Both the position numbers and the translations under genes were made by a program. From Leuconostoc citreum (GTDB taxonomy: Bacteria; Bacillota; Bacilli; Lactobacillales; Lactobacillaceae): DNA of 64,000 bases. Below the pieces are notes generated by a model. It was not told the DNA's origin and made no database searches. It saw only the letters and a program-made list of their open reading frames with translations. The DNA is taken from contig NZ_PUFH01000005.1 of NCBI RefSeq assembly GCF_004354555.1, positions 186,001 through 250,000 on the forward strand. The letters are read 5' to 3'. Numbering within the stretch: position 1 is the stretch's first letter; every line of letters starts with the position of its first letter. Below are positions 17,102-28,454 of the stretch, piece by piece.

Positions 17102-17119
17102 TTACTACTTGGCTGTGGA

Positions 17120-17179
17120 TTTACTTTATCGTATAAGGCGCGTATACTGACTACTTATAAATTAACTTTATAGTAGTCA
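17120..17179 (+). promoter_or_regulatory. Promoter with inverted-repeat operator ahead of the YdcZ-type gene
   Basis: TTTACT (17120-17125), 17-base spacer, TATACT (17143-17148). TGACTACT (17148-17155) and AGTAGTCA (17172-17179) form an inverted repeat with 16 bases between the arms, covering the likely start of transcription. The binding protein is unknown. Confidence 0.5.
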
Positions 17180-17204
17180 TGAGAATATTTGGGAGTAGTA
17201 GGTT

Positions 17205-18137
17205 ATGTTGTATTTTATTGGGTTATTTGCAGGTTTTTTATTAGCTAATCAAAGTCCTATCAACGCAAAACTGGGTTTTGTTTTAAAATCACCTTTGCGT
17301 TCTAGCTTGCTTTCTTTTACAGTGGGAACATTTTTTTTGATACTTATTTATTTTGTTAGTGGACAACAACAAGTTAACCTGATAAATGTGGCCTCCAATA
17401 ATCCATGGTGGATATGGTTTGGTGGCTTATTGGGCGTTATCTTTTTAACGTCAAATATTTTAATGTTTCCGAAATTAGGTGCCATTCAAACCATTATCTT
17501 GCCGATTATTGGTCAGGTTATCATGGGTGTAGTGATCGATACTTTTGGCTTGTTTAATATGCCAATTGGGACACTGACGGTAACTAAGGTTATTGGTATT
17601 CTCTTGTTACTAGGTGGTATTTATGTGGCTGTTGTTCTTGCTAATCGTTTTGAGGTAAAACGCGAGAAAAAGCAATTGGGTGCTGATACTAATATAAATA
17701 TCTGGCGTATGTGGGCCATTCTGGTTGGTGCATTTTCTGCCATACAACAAGCGATTAATGGGCGATTAGGCTATTTATTACACTCAGTAGTGGGTAGTGC
17801 TGTGATTTCTTTCTTTTCTGGGACAGTGGTCATTTTAATTGTTGTATTATTGAAAGAAAGGCGTTTATGGCCAAAAACAGTGCGAATAACTAAACAACCA
17901 GTGTGGTTATTTACAGGTGGGATTTTAGGTGCCTTATTTGTTTTTTCAACCGCTTTTCTTGTACCAAAATTGGGCGCTGGTATGACAGTTACGCTCAGTT
18001 TAAGTGGCTCAATCATTGGGTCGATAGTTGTCGCTCAGTTCGGCTGGTGGCAATCGTTAAAACAAAATGTTACACGTGTACAAATTATTGGCATTGCCTT
18101 AATGGTTGCTAGCATTGCATTGATTAAATTTGGTTAG
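17205..18137 (+). CDS. DMT-superfamily transporter of the YdcZ (DUF606) type, two fused repeats
   Basis: 310 residues, ten predicted membrane helices. Two homologous halves, each a DUF606/YdcZ unit of about 140 residues: the first begins NQSPINAKLGFVLKSPLRSS, the second IQQAINGRLGYLLHSVVGSA, joined by a basic cytoplasmic linker (VKREKKQLG, about 150-158). Single-unit YdcZ proteins are more common, so this is the fused form. Substrate unknown. GGGAGTAG precedes the ATG. It is a single gene with its own promoter and a dyad operator. Confidence 0.82.
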   Translation: MLYFIGLFAGFLLANQSPINAKLGFVLKSPLRSSLLSFTVGTFFLILIYFVSGQQQVNLINVASNNPWWIWFGGLLGVIFLTSNILMFPKLGAIQTIILPIIGQVIMGVVIDTFGLFNMPIGTLTVTKVIGILLLLGGIYVAVVLANRFEVKREKKQLGADTNINIWRMWAILVGAFSAIQQAINGRLGYLLHSVVGSAVISFFSGTVVILIVVLLKERRLWPKTVRITKQPVWLFTGGILGALFVFSTAFLVPKLGAGMTVTLSLSGSIIGSIVVAQFGWWQSLKQNVTRVQIIGIALMVASIALIKFG

Positions 18138-18165
18138 TATCATGGGTTAACAACACGGGAATAGA

Positions 18166-19719
<1,554 letters not shown>

Positions 19720-19788
19720 TAAAACATCTGTTGTTGTGATGCGATAATTATCGTATTACAACCGATACAAAAGGTATAGGTAATAATT

Positions 19789-21126
19789 ATGGCTAATATC
19801 TCAAAAGTATTAAATGATAAAGTTATTCCGATAATAATGAAATTTGTTAATACGCGTGCGATTACTGCGATGAAAAATGGGATGTTGTATCCCATACCAT
19901 TCATTATTGTTGGTGCCATTTTCTTGATTTTAGGTCAGTTCCCTTACAAGCCAATCGCTAGCTATTTTACTAGCGTTGGTTTAGATAGTATTTTTATGCA
20001 GGCATATAATGGTTCATTTGCCATCATGGCTTTGTTTGCAGTCTTTGGCATTGCTTATTCATGGGTACACGATTCTGGTTATGATGGTGTACCAGCGGGT
20101 TTGCTTGCCATTGTTGTTGATGTTATCCTACAGCCCAATACAATCAATACAGTGACTAATGCCATTCATCCCGGCAAAACATCTACCGCATGGTTGGCTA
20201 ACAACGCCATTGACAAAGCTTGGCTCGGTGGAAAAGGTATGATTGTTGCCATTATTGCGGGTATGATTGTTGGTTGGATTTATACTTGGTTTATGAAGAA
20301 AGGCATTACGATCAAATTACCAGAACAAGTCCCAAGTAATGTCGCAGCTTCGTTTACTGCATTGGTTCCAGCCGCAGCGATTATAACAGGTGCAACAGTT
20401 GTGTATGCCATCTTCTCAAAGGCTTGGCACACAACCTTTGCAGAGTGGATTTATTCGGTTATTCAAACACCACTGCAGCATGCTTCAGATGGCCCGGCTG
20501 GTGTGTTTATTATCACTGTGATTCCAGTCTTTCTTTGGTTCTTTGGTGTCCATGGTTCAATTATTGTTTCCGGCATTATGCAGCCGTTGTTACTCGCTAA
20601 TAACGCAGATAATTTAGCATTGTATCGCGCAGGTAAATTATCGTTGGCCAACGGGGCGCATATTGTCACACAATCATTCTTCGAACAGTTTATTACGGTT
20701 ACTGGTGCCGGAGTGACGGTCGGTTTACTGGTATTCATGTTGGTGGGCGCTAAATCCGTGCAGATGAAGACTTTGTCTAAGCTCGAATTAGGCCCGGCTA
20801 TGTTCAATATTAATGAGCCAATTTTGTTTGGTATTCCAATTGTCTTGAATCCAGTCATGATCTTACCCTTCATTTTATCACCAGTTATTACCGGTTTCGG
20901 TACGTATTACGCCATTAAATTTGGTGTCATTCCACCCTTAAATGGTGCTTATGTTCCATGGACAACGCCGCCAATCATCTCTGGATTTATTGTAGGTGGT
21001 TGGAAAGTGATGTTGTGGCAAGCGTTAATGCTATGTGTCACCGTTGGTGTCTACTGGCCATTTGCAAAGAAATACGACAAGATTTTAGTAGAACAAGAAA
21101 AGGCAACAGCGACGACAGCAAAATAA
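19789..21126 (+). CDS. celB: PTS cellobiose/beta-glucoside transporter subunit IIC
   Basis: 445 residues, about ten membrane helices, of the lactose/cellobiose (Lac) PTS IIC family. Typical parts: RAITAMKNGMLYPIPFIIVG near the N-terminus and the conserved FGIPIVLNPVMILPF with NINEPILFG in the second half. It transports and, with IIB, phosphorylates the sugar. No IIA or IIB gene is in this operon, so these must be supplied from another locus. The upstream GH1 enzyme would cleave the product. It ends at a bidirectional terminator. Confidence 0.92.
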   Translation: MANISKVLNDKVIPIIMKFVNTRAITAMKNGMLYPIPFIIVGAIFLILGQFPYKPIASYFTSVGLDSIFMQAYNGSFAIMALFAVFGIAYSWVHDSGYDGVPAGLLAIVVDVILQPNTINTVTNAIHPGKTSTAWLANNAIDKAWLGGKGMIVAIIAGMIVGWIYTWFMKKGITIKLPEQVPSNVAASFTALVPAAAIITGATVVYAIFSKAWHTTFAEWIYSVIQTPLQHASDGPAGVFIITVIPVFLWFFGVHGSIIVSGIMQPLLLANNADNLALYRAGKLSLANGAHIVTQSFFEQFITVTGAGVTVGLLVFMLVGAKSVQMKTLSKLELGPAMFNINEPILFGIPIVLNPVMILPFILSPVITGFGTYYAIKFGVIPPLNGAYVPWTTPPIISGFIVGGWKVMLWQALMLCVTVGVYWPFAKKYDKILVEQEKATATTAK

Positions 21127-21157
21127 AAAAAGGTCACTCGCAAAGAGTGACCTTTTT
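21127..21157. terminator. Bidirectional terminator between celB and the EcsC-like gene
   Basis: AAAAAGGTCACTC (21127-21139) pairs with GAGTGACCTTTTT (21145-21157), loop of 5 bases. Confidence 0.9.
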
Positions 21158-21166
21158 ATAATTAAG

Positions 21167-21907
21167 TTACGACTGCGGATTATTTTTTAAATTCTGCGCT
21201 AATACTTTTGCCAGACGATACCCCAACGGCTTGAATGTGACATATGTTAAACCGCCAGAAATTATGCCACCGATAATTGGGATAGCTTTGGTAACTGTTT
21301 TTTCAATGTGTGCTGTCGTGATTTTATGACCAATACGACTACCAACTTTTTTAACCAATGGATGACGTGTTGACATTACAGCTGCTTGGATAGCTACTCT
21401 TTTACCAATCGACTCACCAGATTTCTTTGATAGCGTAGCAATCATAGAAGCAGCACCCGCAGTGCCAAACATGACACCAAGATAAATAATCAGCTTAACT
21501 TTGTCTTCTTCTGGCAAGGTATCTGTGTTGCTACCAAAAAGTTCATCTTCACCAAAGATGTAGGCAATTTGTTGGGCCATATTAATGGCAAAGGCAAAAT
21601 ACTGTACAACATCGGCACTACCGACAGCTGCCATAATTATTGGGTTGGCTGGTAAGCCGGCAGCAAAGGAAGCCATTGATGTTTTTGTTGTACTTTTGTT
21701 AATGATGTCGTGCGCTTTTTCTTCTAAAACTGAGACAGGATAGACGGCCTGTGGGCCGTGCTTTAAAATAATATTTAAGTCAGGGGAATCAGAAAACTGT
21801 TTTTTTAGAAATGCTTTGCGATTAACACGAATGACTGGTAATTTAGCAATTAAACCAATGGTGTGCAAAGTGAGATTGTAAAATCTATCTGGTTTTGTTT
21901 CAACCAT
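21167..21907 (-). CDS. EcsC family protein
   Basis: 246 residues matching the EcsC domain: a helical, alanine/glycine-rich protein with AAGLPANPIIMAAVGSADVVQYF in the centre, a conserved FGEDELFG, and a C-terminal AIPIIGGIISGGLTYVTFKPLG. Family members are often linked to Ecs-type ABC exporters or appear alone. Biochemical role unknown; the amphipathic helices suggest membrane association. AGGAGC precedes the ATG. It stands alone, convergent to the cellobiose operon and divergent from the pectate lyase gene. Confidence 0.8.
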   Translation of the reverse strand: MVETKPDRFYNLTLHTIGLIAKLPVIRVNRKAFLKKQFSDSPDLNIILKHGPQAVYPVSVLEEKAHDIINKSTTKTSMASFAAGLPANPIIMAAVGSADVVQYFAFAINMAQQIAYIFGEDELFGSNTDTLPEEDKVKLIIYLGVMFGTAGAASMIATLSKKSGESIGKRVAIQAAVMSTRHPLVKKVGSRIGHKITTAHIEKTVTKAIPIIGGIISGGLTYVTFKPLGYRLAKVLAQNLKNNPQS

Positions 21908-22169
21908 TACAATAGTGCTCCTTAATAAAGATAGGTTATTATTTTATTTAATTATAGCGTGAAGAACTGTGTGATTGTTAGAAAAAGACTTACGCTGCTA
22001 TTCATGGTAATAATCGTCTGATGTAAAAAATATTACAGTAAAAAGAAGTTTATAAAACAATCGTTTAATCAGCTTTGTTTTGTTGTACAATATAGGCGTC
22101 TTACCGATTATTTATGATATATTTTACCGATCTAGATGGACTATTGTGATAGTTGACAGGAGAAAAAAC

Positions 22170-23450
22170 ATGTTCAGTAAGAAAAATTATAAGTTATTGC
22201 CAGCGAGTATCGTGATGGGATTGCTGGTGTCGAGTTTTGTGGTATTACAGGAAGTACATGCAGATATAACAAGTCTTGGTCGCCAGTCCGCAACACAGGT
22301 AGGCGGATTTGGTCGCAACGCAGTTGGCGGGAGTCAAGCTGATGCGACACATATTTACACCGTCAATAGCCGTCAAACTTTGTTAAAGGCCTTGGGTCAA
22401 TCGACGAATGATGTGCCCAAAATCATATACCTTTCAGGTACTATTGACATGACGAAAGATAGTCAAGGGCGCACATTGACGGAAGATGACTATGCTCAAG
22501 GAACAGGCTATCACTTGGAAAGTTATTTAACAGCTTACAACCCTAGCACATGGGGTAAAAAGAAAGTTAGCGGCCAGCAAGAGATAAATCGTCTTGCCGC
22601 TCAAAGAAAACAAACAGAGCAAATTGAAGTTAAAGTACCGGCCAACACAACAATTATCGGGTTGCCAGGGGCGTCATTTGTGGGTGGCAATTTGATTTTG
22701 CAAAAAAACAACATTATTGTGCGGAATATTACTTTTGAAACACCGTATGATGATTTTCCGCAGTGGGATCCGACTGATGAGCGCACTGGCAACTGGAATT
22801 CACAATATGATGCTATATCAGTTCAAGGGGCTAGCAATGTCTGGTTAGATCATAACACTTTTGATGATGGACGCTACCACGATAGTCAAAATGGTACGTA
22901 CTTTGGGCGTGAGTATCAACACCACGATGGTATGACTGATATCACAAATGGTGCTGATAACATTACGATATCAGATAGTGTTTATCGAAATCATGATAAG
23001 ACTATGTTAATAGGTAATAGTGACAGTAAAACAAGTGATACCGGTAAATTACACGTTACCTTAGTAAGAAATTTATTTCAAAATACGGTCCAGCGTACAC
23101 CCCGTGTGCGTTTTGGTGATGTGCAGGTGATTAATAATTTCTATCAAAATGATGGCACGAGCACATATCAATTCAAATACGCTTGGGGTCTGGGCAAAAA
23201 GGCGCAAATTAACGCCAAAAATAATGTATTCGTCATTGCTAAAAAATCACCAGTGGCCATCATTAATAAGTTCAAAGGCACTCAATTATCAGATGACGGT
23301 ACAATCTTTAATACAAAGTTTGTTTCGGCTGCGTCTATTAGCCATACATCACCAACTACGAGCACATTAGGCTGGTCAGGACCACTGACAGCATCAAAAC
23401 AATTGCCAGAAAGCATTTTGCAAACTGCTGGTTCAGGTGTTTTAAAGTAG
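22170..23450 (+). CDS. Secreted pectate lyase (polysaccharide lyase family 1)
   Basis: 426 residues. The ATG at 22170 follows CAGGAGAA, and the first 33 residues form a signal peptide (basic KKNYK, hydrophobic core, cleavage after VHA). The mature part is a right-handed beta-helix lyase: ISVQGASNVWLDHNTFDDG and the calcium-site stretch HHDGMTDITNGADNITISDS are family 1 features, and QRTPRVRFGDVQVINNF holds the catalytic arginine region. It would cleave polygalacturonate outside the cell, fitting a plant-associated host. An in-frame ATG-like start at 22080 lies upstream of the likely promoter and is not used. Confidence 0.9.
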   Translation: MFSKKNYKLLPASIVMGLLVSSFVVLQEVHADITSLGRQSATQVGGFGRNAVGGSQADATHIYTVNSRQTLLKALGQSTNDVPKIIYLSGTIDMTKDSQGRTLTEDDYAQGTGYHLESYLTAYNPSTWGKKKVSGQQEINRLAAQRKQTEQIEVKVPANTTIIGLPGASFVGGNLILQKNNIIVRNITFETPYDDFPQWDPTDERTGNWNSQYDAISVQGASNVWLDHNTFDDGRYHDSQNGTYFGREYQHHDGMTDITNGADNITISDSVYRNHDKTMLIGNSDSKTSDTGKLHVTLVRNLFQNTVQRTPRVRFGDVQVINNFYQNDGTSTYQFKYAWGLGKKAQINAKNNVFVIAKKSPVAIINKFKGTQLSDDGTIFNTKFVSAASISHTSPTTSTLGWSGPLTASKQLPESILQTAGSGVLK

Positions 23451-23511
23451 TGTTTTGATTAAAAAGAATTGTTAATACAAAATGTTTGTTCAACGTTAAA
23501 CAAAAAAATGA

Positions 23512-23540
23512 TTGACATTTGTGACATTTTTTTCTAAAAT
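23512..23540 (+). promoter_or_regulatory. Promoter of cfa
   Basis: TTGACA (23512-23517), 17-base spacer, TAAAAT (23535-23540): a near-consensus vegetative promoter 26 bases before the cfa start. Confidence 0.75.
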
Positions 23541-23566
23541 GCAATGTATAAGTAAAGGGGAAAAAG

Positions 23567-24763
23567 ATGTTAGATAAAACAATCTACAAACAAATTTTTA
23601 AAGCTAGTTTTAACGCCCCAATCGACGTTGAATTCTGGGATGGCGAGCAGGTCAGCTATGGTGAAGGAGAACCAATTGCCAAAATTATTCTCCATGACGT
23701 TATTCCAATTAAAGATATTATGGCCCATGCTTCACTAACCTTTGGTGAGGCTTATATGGACGGTAAAATCGACATTCAAGGTGACCTACAAAAGTTGGTC
23801 ACTACTATCTATCAGTCTAAAGATAGCTTTATGAATAATTCGAAGTTTTCGAAATTTATTCCAAAGCATGCACACACGGAAAAAGTAAGTAAGCAGGATG
23901 TTCAGAGTCATTATGATATTGGTAATGATTTTTATGAGATGTGGCTAGATCCCACATTAACATACTCATGCGCGTATTTTGCTAGTGAAGAAGATTCATT
24001 AGAAACGGCACAATGGAATAAAGTTCGTCATATCTTGAATAAATTGCACGCGCAAGAAGGTGAAACGCTTTTGGATATTGGTTGTGGTTGGGGTACGCTT
24101 ATTTTCACAGCGGCCAAAGAATATCACCTAGAGGCAACTGGTGTCACTCTTAGCCAAGAACAATATGATTACGTTTCTCAAAAGATTATTGATGAAGGTT
24201 TAGAAGGTCGAGTACACGTTTACTTGAAAGACTATCGTGAATTAACAGAGACATATGATCATGTTACGTCTGTTGGCATGTTCGAACATGTTGGTAAAGA
24301 AAATCTTGCAACTTATTTTGAACAAGTGAATGCACGTCTTGTTGACAATGGAACGGCTCTAATTCATGGTATCACTGGACAACATGATGGTGCAGGAGTT
24401 GATGCCTGGATCAACAAATATATTTTCCCCGGTGGCTATATTCCTAATATTGCCGAAAATGTTAATCACATTATGCAGGCTAGCTTGCAAATCGATGATA
24501 TCGAGCCATTACGACGTCATTATCAACGTACTTTGGAAATGTGGACTAAAAACTTTCATGACGTTGAAGAGTCTGTTATTGCCAAATATGGTGAACGATT
24601 CTATCGAATGTGGGACTTGTACTTACAAGCATGTGCTTCATCCTTTGAATCAGGGAATATTGACGTTGTACAGTACCTATTAACCAAGGGTGCTTCTGCA
24701 ACAAACTTACCAATGACACGTGCATACATTTATCAAGCAGATGTTGCGCATGGTGTTAAATAA
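23567..24763 (+). CDS. cfa: Cyclopropane-fatty-acyl-phospholipid synthase
   Basis: A 398-residue enzyme that methylates the double bond of unsaturated acyl chains in phospholipids using SAM, which stiffens the membrane under acid or ethanol stress. The N-terminal lipid-binding region contains [34 protein letters not shown] and LTYSCAYF are CFA signatures; [12 protein letters not shown] binds SAM; and FEHVGKENL and [10 protein letters not shown] follow. AAAGGGGAAA precedes the ATG. It has its own strong promoter and a terminator. Confidence 0.94.
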   Translation: MLDKTIYKQIFKASFNAPIDVEFWDGEQVSYGEGEPIAKIILHDVIPIKDIMAHASLTFGEAYMDGKIDIQGDLQKLVTTIYQSKDSFMNNSKFSKFIPKHAHTEKVSKQDVQSHYDIGNDFYEMWLDPTLTYSCAYFASEEDSLETAQWNKVRHILNKLHAQEGETLLDIGCGWGTLIFTAAKEYHLEATGVTLSQEQYDYVSQKIIDEGLEGRVHVYLKDYRELTETYDHVTSVGMFEHVGKENLATYFEQVNARLVDNGTALIHGITGQHDGAGVDAWINKYIFPGGYIPNIAENVNHIMQASLQIDDIEPLRRHYQRTLEMWTKNFHDVEESVIAKYGERFYRMWDLYLQACASSFESGNIDVVQYLLTKGASATNLPMTRAYIYQADVAHGVK

Positions 24764-24775
24764 ACAAACTAATAC

Positions 24776-24816
24776 AAAACACCTATCTCATAGTTACTTA
24801 TGAGATAGGTGTTTTT
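24776..24816 (+). terminator. Terminator of cfa
   Basis: AAAACACCTATCTCATA (24776-24792) pairs with TATGAGATAGGTGTTTTT (24799-24816): a 17-base perfect stem with T-rich tail. Confidence 0.9.
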
Positions 24817-24853
24817 ATATAGTTTTTAGTAAACCTCACATGTTATAAATGAT

Positions 24854-24882
24854 TTGACTTAACGCGATAATTGGTTTATATT
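24854..24882 (+). promoter_or_regulatory. Promoter of gnd
   Basis: TTGACT (24854-24859), 17-base spacer, TATATT (24877-24882). A cre site overlaps the -10 end and the start of transcription. Confidence 0.7.
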
Positions 24883-24895
24883 GAAAGCGGTTACA
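24882..24895 (+). promoter_or_regulatory. CcpA cre site over the gnd transcription start
   Basis: TGAAAGCGGTTACA matches the cre consensus TGWAANCGNTNWCA at every fixed position. It begins at the last base of the -10 element and is centred near +1. Confidence 0.75.
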
Positions 24896-25019
24896 CAATG
24901 TCTTGTGCATTATTAGATAAAGAAAGGTAGGCAATTATAATGACATAGCATTAGTTGTGTTGCTGCAGTATTTACATCGATTTAAATCAGATAATGATAG
25001 TATACGAAAAGAGGCAAAA

Positions 25020-26447
25020 ATGGTTGAAGCAGATTTTGGTGTTGTTGGTTTAGCAGTAATGGGTAGAAATTTAGCGTTAAATGTTGAATCGCGAGGATAT
25101 CGTGTGGCTGTGTATAATCGTTCTCGTGAACGAACAGATGACCTCGTTAAAAAACATGCCGATAAAAAGTTTGTGCCCAGTTACACTGTGGCATCGTTCG
25201 TGAAAGCAATTAAGGCACCTCGACGCATTTTATTGATGGTAAAAGCTGGTAAAGGAACTGATGCTGTAATTAACGAGCTGTTACCACACCTTGAAAAAGG
25301 GGACACACTTATTGATGGTGGGAACACTTTCTTTGAAGATACAATTAGACGATCAGATACACTGGCAGCTTCGGGCATCAACTTTATTGGTATGGGTGTT
25401 TCAGGTGGCGAACTGGGGGCATTACAAGGCCCTTCATTGATGCCTGGTGGTCAACGCGATGCTTACGACTTAGTTGAGCCAATTTTGAAGCAAATTGCTG
25501 CCAAGGCTCCTGAAGATGGTGTGCCAACAGTAACATATGTTGGACCGAATGGAGCTGGACACTATGTGAAGATGGTACACAATGGCATCGAATATGGTGA
25601 CATGCAACTAATTGCTGAATCGTATGATATTCTAAAGCGTGTGCTCAAATTAGATCAGCAACAACTCGCAACCACTTTTTCAGAGTGGAATACGGGTGAG
25701 CTTGATTCTTATCTTGTCGAGATTACGGCTGATATTTTGACCAGAAAAGACGATCAAGGCTCAGATAAGCCAATTGTTGATATGATTTTAGATCGAGCCG
25801 GTAACAAGGGAACTGGTAAATGGTCATCTCAGTCGGCATTAGAGGTAGGTGCACCACAATCACTGATTACTGAATCAGTTTACGCACGCTATATATCAGC
25901 TATGAAGGCCGATCGTGTAGCAGCCTCTGAAGTCCTTTCAGGACCAGAATTTTCATTTACAGGGGATGAAAAGGCAGCAATAGAAGATGTCCGCAAAGCA
26001 CTGTACTTTGGAAAAATTATGTCTTATGCGCAAGGATTTGACCAATTGAGAATGGCATCTGAACACTATGATTGGCATTTGCCATTTGGCGAACTAGCAC
26101 AATTATGGCGAGCAGGGGCTATTATTCGAGCACAATTCTTACAGCGTATTACTGATGCATTTACTAATAATACGGGGCTGCATAACTTGCTATTAGATCC
26201 ATACTTCAAAGATATTGCGCAAGATTACCAGGCAGCAACCCGTCGAGTGGTTGCATTAGCTGTACAGGCTGGTATCCCAACACCATCTTTGTCCGCAGCG
26301 ATTGCATATTATGATTCATATCGTTCAGCAGTTTTGCCAGCTAATTTAATCCAAGCACAACGTGATTATTTTGGCGCACATACGTATGAACGTACAGACA
26401 AAACTGCTGGTGAAATGTATCATTATGGCTGGTATGATGAGGCTTGA
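25020..26447 (+). CDS. gnd: 6-phosphogluconate dehydrogenase, decarboxylating
   Basis: 475 residues from the ATG at 25020 (GAGGC upstream). It oxidises 6-phosphogluconate to ribulose-5-phosphate and CO2, the central step of the phosphoketolase pathway of heterofermenters. [16 protein letters not shown] is the dinucleotide fold, [10 protein letters not shown] and [16 protein letters not shown] hold the substrate and catalytic Lys/Asn/Glu residues, and [18 protein letters not shown] is the family block. The in-frame ATG at 24957 would add 21 residues unlike the family and has no binding site. Expression should respond to CcpA. Confidence 0.95.
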   Translation: MVEADFGVVGLAVMGRNLALNVESRGYRVAVYNRSRERTDDLVKKHADKKFVPSYTVASFVKAIKAPRRILLMVKAGKGTDAVINELLPHLEKGDTLIDGGNTFFEDTIRRSDTLAASGINFIGMGVSGGELGALQGPSLMPGGQRDAYDLVEPILKQIAAKAPEDGVPTVTYVGPNGAGHYVKMVHNGIEYGDMQLIAESYDILKRVLKLDQQQLATTFSEWNTGELDSYLVEITADILTRKDDQGSDKPIVDMILDRAGNKGTGKWSSQSALEVGAPQSLITESVYARYISAMKADRVAASEVLSGPEFSFTGDEKAAIEDVRKALYFGKIMSYAQGFDQLRMASEHYDWHLPFGELAQLWRAGAIIRAQFLQRITDAFTNNTGLHNLLLDPYFKDIAQDYQAATRRVVALAVQAGIPTPSLSAAIAYYDSYRSAVLPANLIQAQRDYFGAHTYERTDKTAGEMYHYGWYDEA

Positions 26448-26462
26448 AAATATAAAATAAAC

Positions 26463-26487
26463 AAGACGGCAGCAATGCTGTCTTTTA
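26463..26487 (+). terminator. Terminator of gnd
   Basis: GGCAGC (26468-26473) pairs with GCTGTC (26477-26482), loop AAT, followed by TTTTA. Confidence 0.65.
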
Positions 26488-26627
26488 TTATGCCGGTGTT
26501 CAATCATTTATATGATCAGTCAATAACAATTTTTTGTATTAATTATCACAATGCGATTCAATTTAAATCCGTACTAAAAAGAGTGTAATTGATAATTATT
26601 ATTCTATTCACGTATGAATTTATAATT

Positions 26628-26655
26628 TTGATAAAATAAATTCTGTTTTTATAAT
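26628..26655 (+). promoter_or_regulatory. Promoter of the D-lactate dehydrogenase gene
   Basis: TTGATA (26628-26633), 16-base spacer, TATAAT (26650-26655). An inverted repeat TAAATTCT/AGAATTTA (26637-26644 and 26672-26679) surrounds the -10; it may be an operator or chance in AT-rich DNA. Confidence 0.6.
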
Positions 26656-26724
26656 CCTAAAGTGGCATAATAGAATTTATAAGGTGTCTTTAGGGCACTT
26701 TCAAATTTTTGGGGGTAATATATT

Positions 26725-28410
26725 ATGTCTACTGTTGAAGAGCTAACAGACATTGTTGGAAAAGGTCACATTATCACGTCGCCTGCAAAGTCATTGCGTT
26801 ATCGTAAAGGCTACCGTAGTGGTCAAGGTTCAGCATTAGCTGTTGTACTACCAGGTAATTTGATGGAATTGTGGCAAGTATTAAAAGTCTTGCACGATAA
26901 CAACACAATTATTATTATGCAAGCTTCAAACACTAGTTTGACTGAAGGATCAATTCCTGCACCAGGATATGACCGTGATTGTGTTGTTGTCAATGGGACA
27001 AGAATTAAGGGTGTACAACTTATTAATGGTGGGGACGAAGTATTGGCCTTTCCAGGCACAACGTTGTTTAAATTGGAGAACGCATTAAAGCCGATTAATC
27101 GTGAACCCCACTCAGTTATTGGGTCGTCAAATCTAGGTGCCTCAGTTATTGGTGGTATTAACAATAATTCGGGTGGCGCGCTAATCCAACGTGGTCCAGC
27201 TTACACTGAGTTATCCCTTTATGCTCAGATCGACGAAAATGACGAGCTTCATTTGGTAAACCATTTGGGAATTGAATTAGGCAAGACACCTGAAGAAATG
27301 ATTTACAATATCGAACATCGTAATTTTAATATTGACAATGTCCCTGCTGATAACAAGCGCGTTGGACATAATCGTAATTATGAAGCGCGTGTACGTGATG
27401 TATCATCTCATACACCTACACGTTATAATGCAGATCCTAATGAACTTTACGAAGTGTCTGGTGCATCAGGGAAGTTGGCAGCGTTTGCCGTGCGACTAGA
27501 TACTTTCCCAAAAGATGGTGACTCACAAGTATTTTACATTGGAACCAACGATCCTAGCGTATTAGAAAAGTTACGGCGTCATATATTATCAGAGTTTAAA
27601 AATTTACCAGTGTCTGGTGAGTATATGCATAAAGATGCATATCAACTAGCAAAAAAATATGGTAAAGACTCTCTGATTGTTATTGATGCGTTGGGTACAA
27701 ATACATTACCTTATTTGTTTGGTATGAAAGCCACAACCGAGCGGATACTGAGTCATATTCCAACATTTAAGCCATACTTCCCAGATCGCGTGTTACAACA
27801 TATGGGTCAACTATTCCCCAATCAACTGCCAAAGCGTATGGAAGAATACAGTCAAAAGTATGATCACTATTTGCAGTTAAAGATGACGGGTTCAGGAATT
27901 GAAGAGGCGCGACGCTTTTTGAAGCCATTCTTTGCTGAAGAAGCAGGTGATTACTTTGAAGCAACACCAAAAGAGGCAGATAGAATAGCGACGCACCGCT
28001 ATGTTACCGCAGGTGTGGCCATTCGATATGAAGAAGTTTTCCAAAAGCAGCATATCCAGATTCTACCGTTAGATATTGCTTTACCACGTAATGAATTTGA
28101 TTGGTTTGAACATTTGCCTAAGGAAATTGAAGATAAAATTGAACACAAAATTTATTATGGTCATTTTCTTGATCATGTTATGCATCAAGACTATATTCTC
28201 AAAAAAGGTGTCGATGCACATGAGCTAAAACAAGAAATGCTAAAATTGTTAGACAAACGTGGTGCTATTTATCCAGCCGAACATAATGTTGGACACTTAT
28301 ATCATGCAGCTTCTACTTTGGTAGCACATTACAAGCGCAACGACCCTACAAATAGTTTCAACCCAGGTATCGGTATGACATCAATGTCTAAATACTGGGG
28401 AAATTATTGA
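26725..28410 (+). CDS. dld: D-lactate dehydrogenase, quinone-dependent (FAD)
   Basis: 561 residues, close to the length of the E. coli respiratory Dld. The N-terminal PCMH-type FAD domain contains IMQASNTSLTEGSIP and SVIGSSNLGASVIGGINNNSGGALI; the C-terminal membrane-associated domain follows with IALPRNEFDWFEHLP and HNVGHLYHA. It oxidises D-lactate to pyruvate and passes electrons to a quinone at the membrane. A menaquinone operon (3.3-8.0 kb) lies in the same window, so a small respiratory branch is plausible. GGGGGTAA precedes the ATG. It is not the NAD-dependent fermentative enzyme. Confidence 0.92.
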   Translation: MSTVEELTDIVGKGHIITSPAKSLRYRKGYRSGQGSALAVVLPGNLMELWQVLKVLHDNNTIIIMQASNTSLTEGSIPAPGYDRDCVVVNGTRIKGVQLINGGDEVLAFPGTTLFKLENALKPINREPHSVIGSSNLGASVIGGINNNSGGALIQRGPAYTELSLYAQIDENDELHLVNHLGIELGKTPEEMIYNIEHRNFNIDNVPADNKRVGHNRNYEARVRDVSSHTPTRYNADPNELYEVSGASGKLAAFAVRLDTFPKDGDSQVFYIGTNDPSVLEKLRRHILSEFKNLPVSGEYMHKDAYQLAKKYGKDSLIVIDALGTNTLPYLFGMKATTERILSHIPTFKPYFPDRVLQHMGQLFPNQLPKRMEEYSQKYDHYLQLKMTGSGIEEARRFLKPFFAEEAGDYFEATPKEADRIATHRYVTAGVAIRYEEVFQKQHIQILPLDIALPRNEFDWFEHLPKEIEDKIEHKIYYGHFLDHVMHQDYILKKGVDAHELKQEMLKLLDKRGAIYPAEHNVGHLYHAASTLVAHYKRNDPTNSFNPGIGMTSMSKYWGNY

Positions 28411-28411
28411 T

Positions 28412-28449
28412 AAAAAACAAAGACTTAGTATTCTAAGTCTTTGTTTTTT
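28412..28449 (+). terminator. Terminator of dld
   Basis: AAAAAACAAAGACTTAG (28412-28428) pairs with CTAAGTCTTTGTTTTTT (28433-28449), loop of 4 bases. Confidence 0.9.
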
Positions 28450-28454
28450 TATTT

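Noticed and set aside
22080-22169. Longer N-terminus for the pectate lyase
   Set aside because: It would put 30 odd residues before a clear signal peptide; the ATG at 22170 has a strong binding site.
24957-25019. Upstream start for gnd
   Set aside because: Would add 21 residues absent from the family; no binding site.
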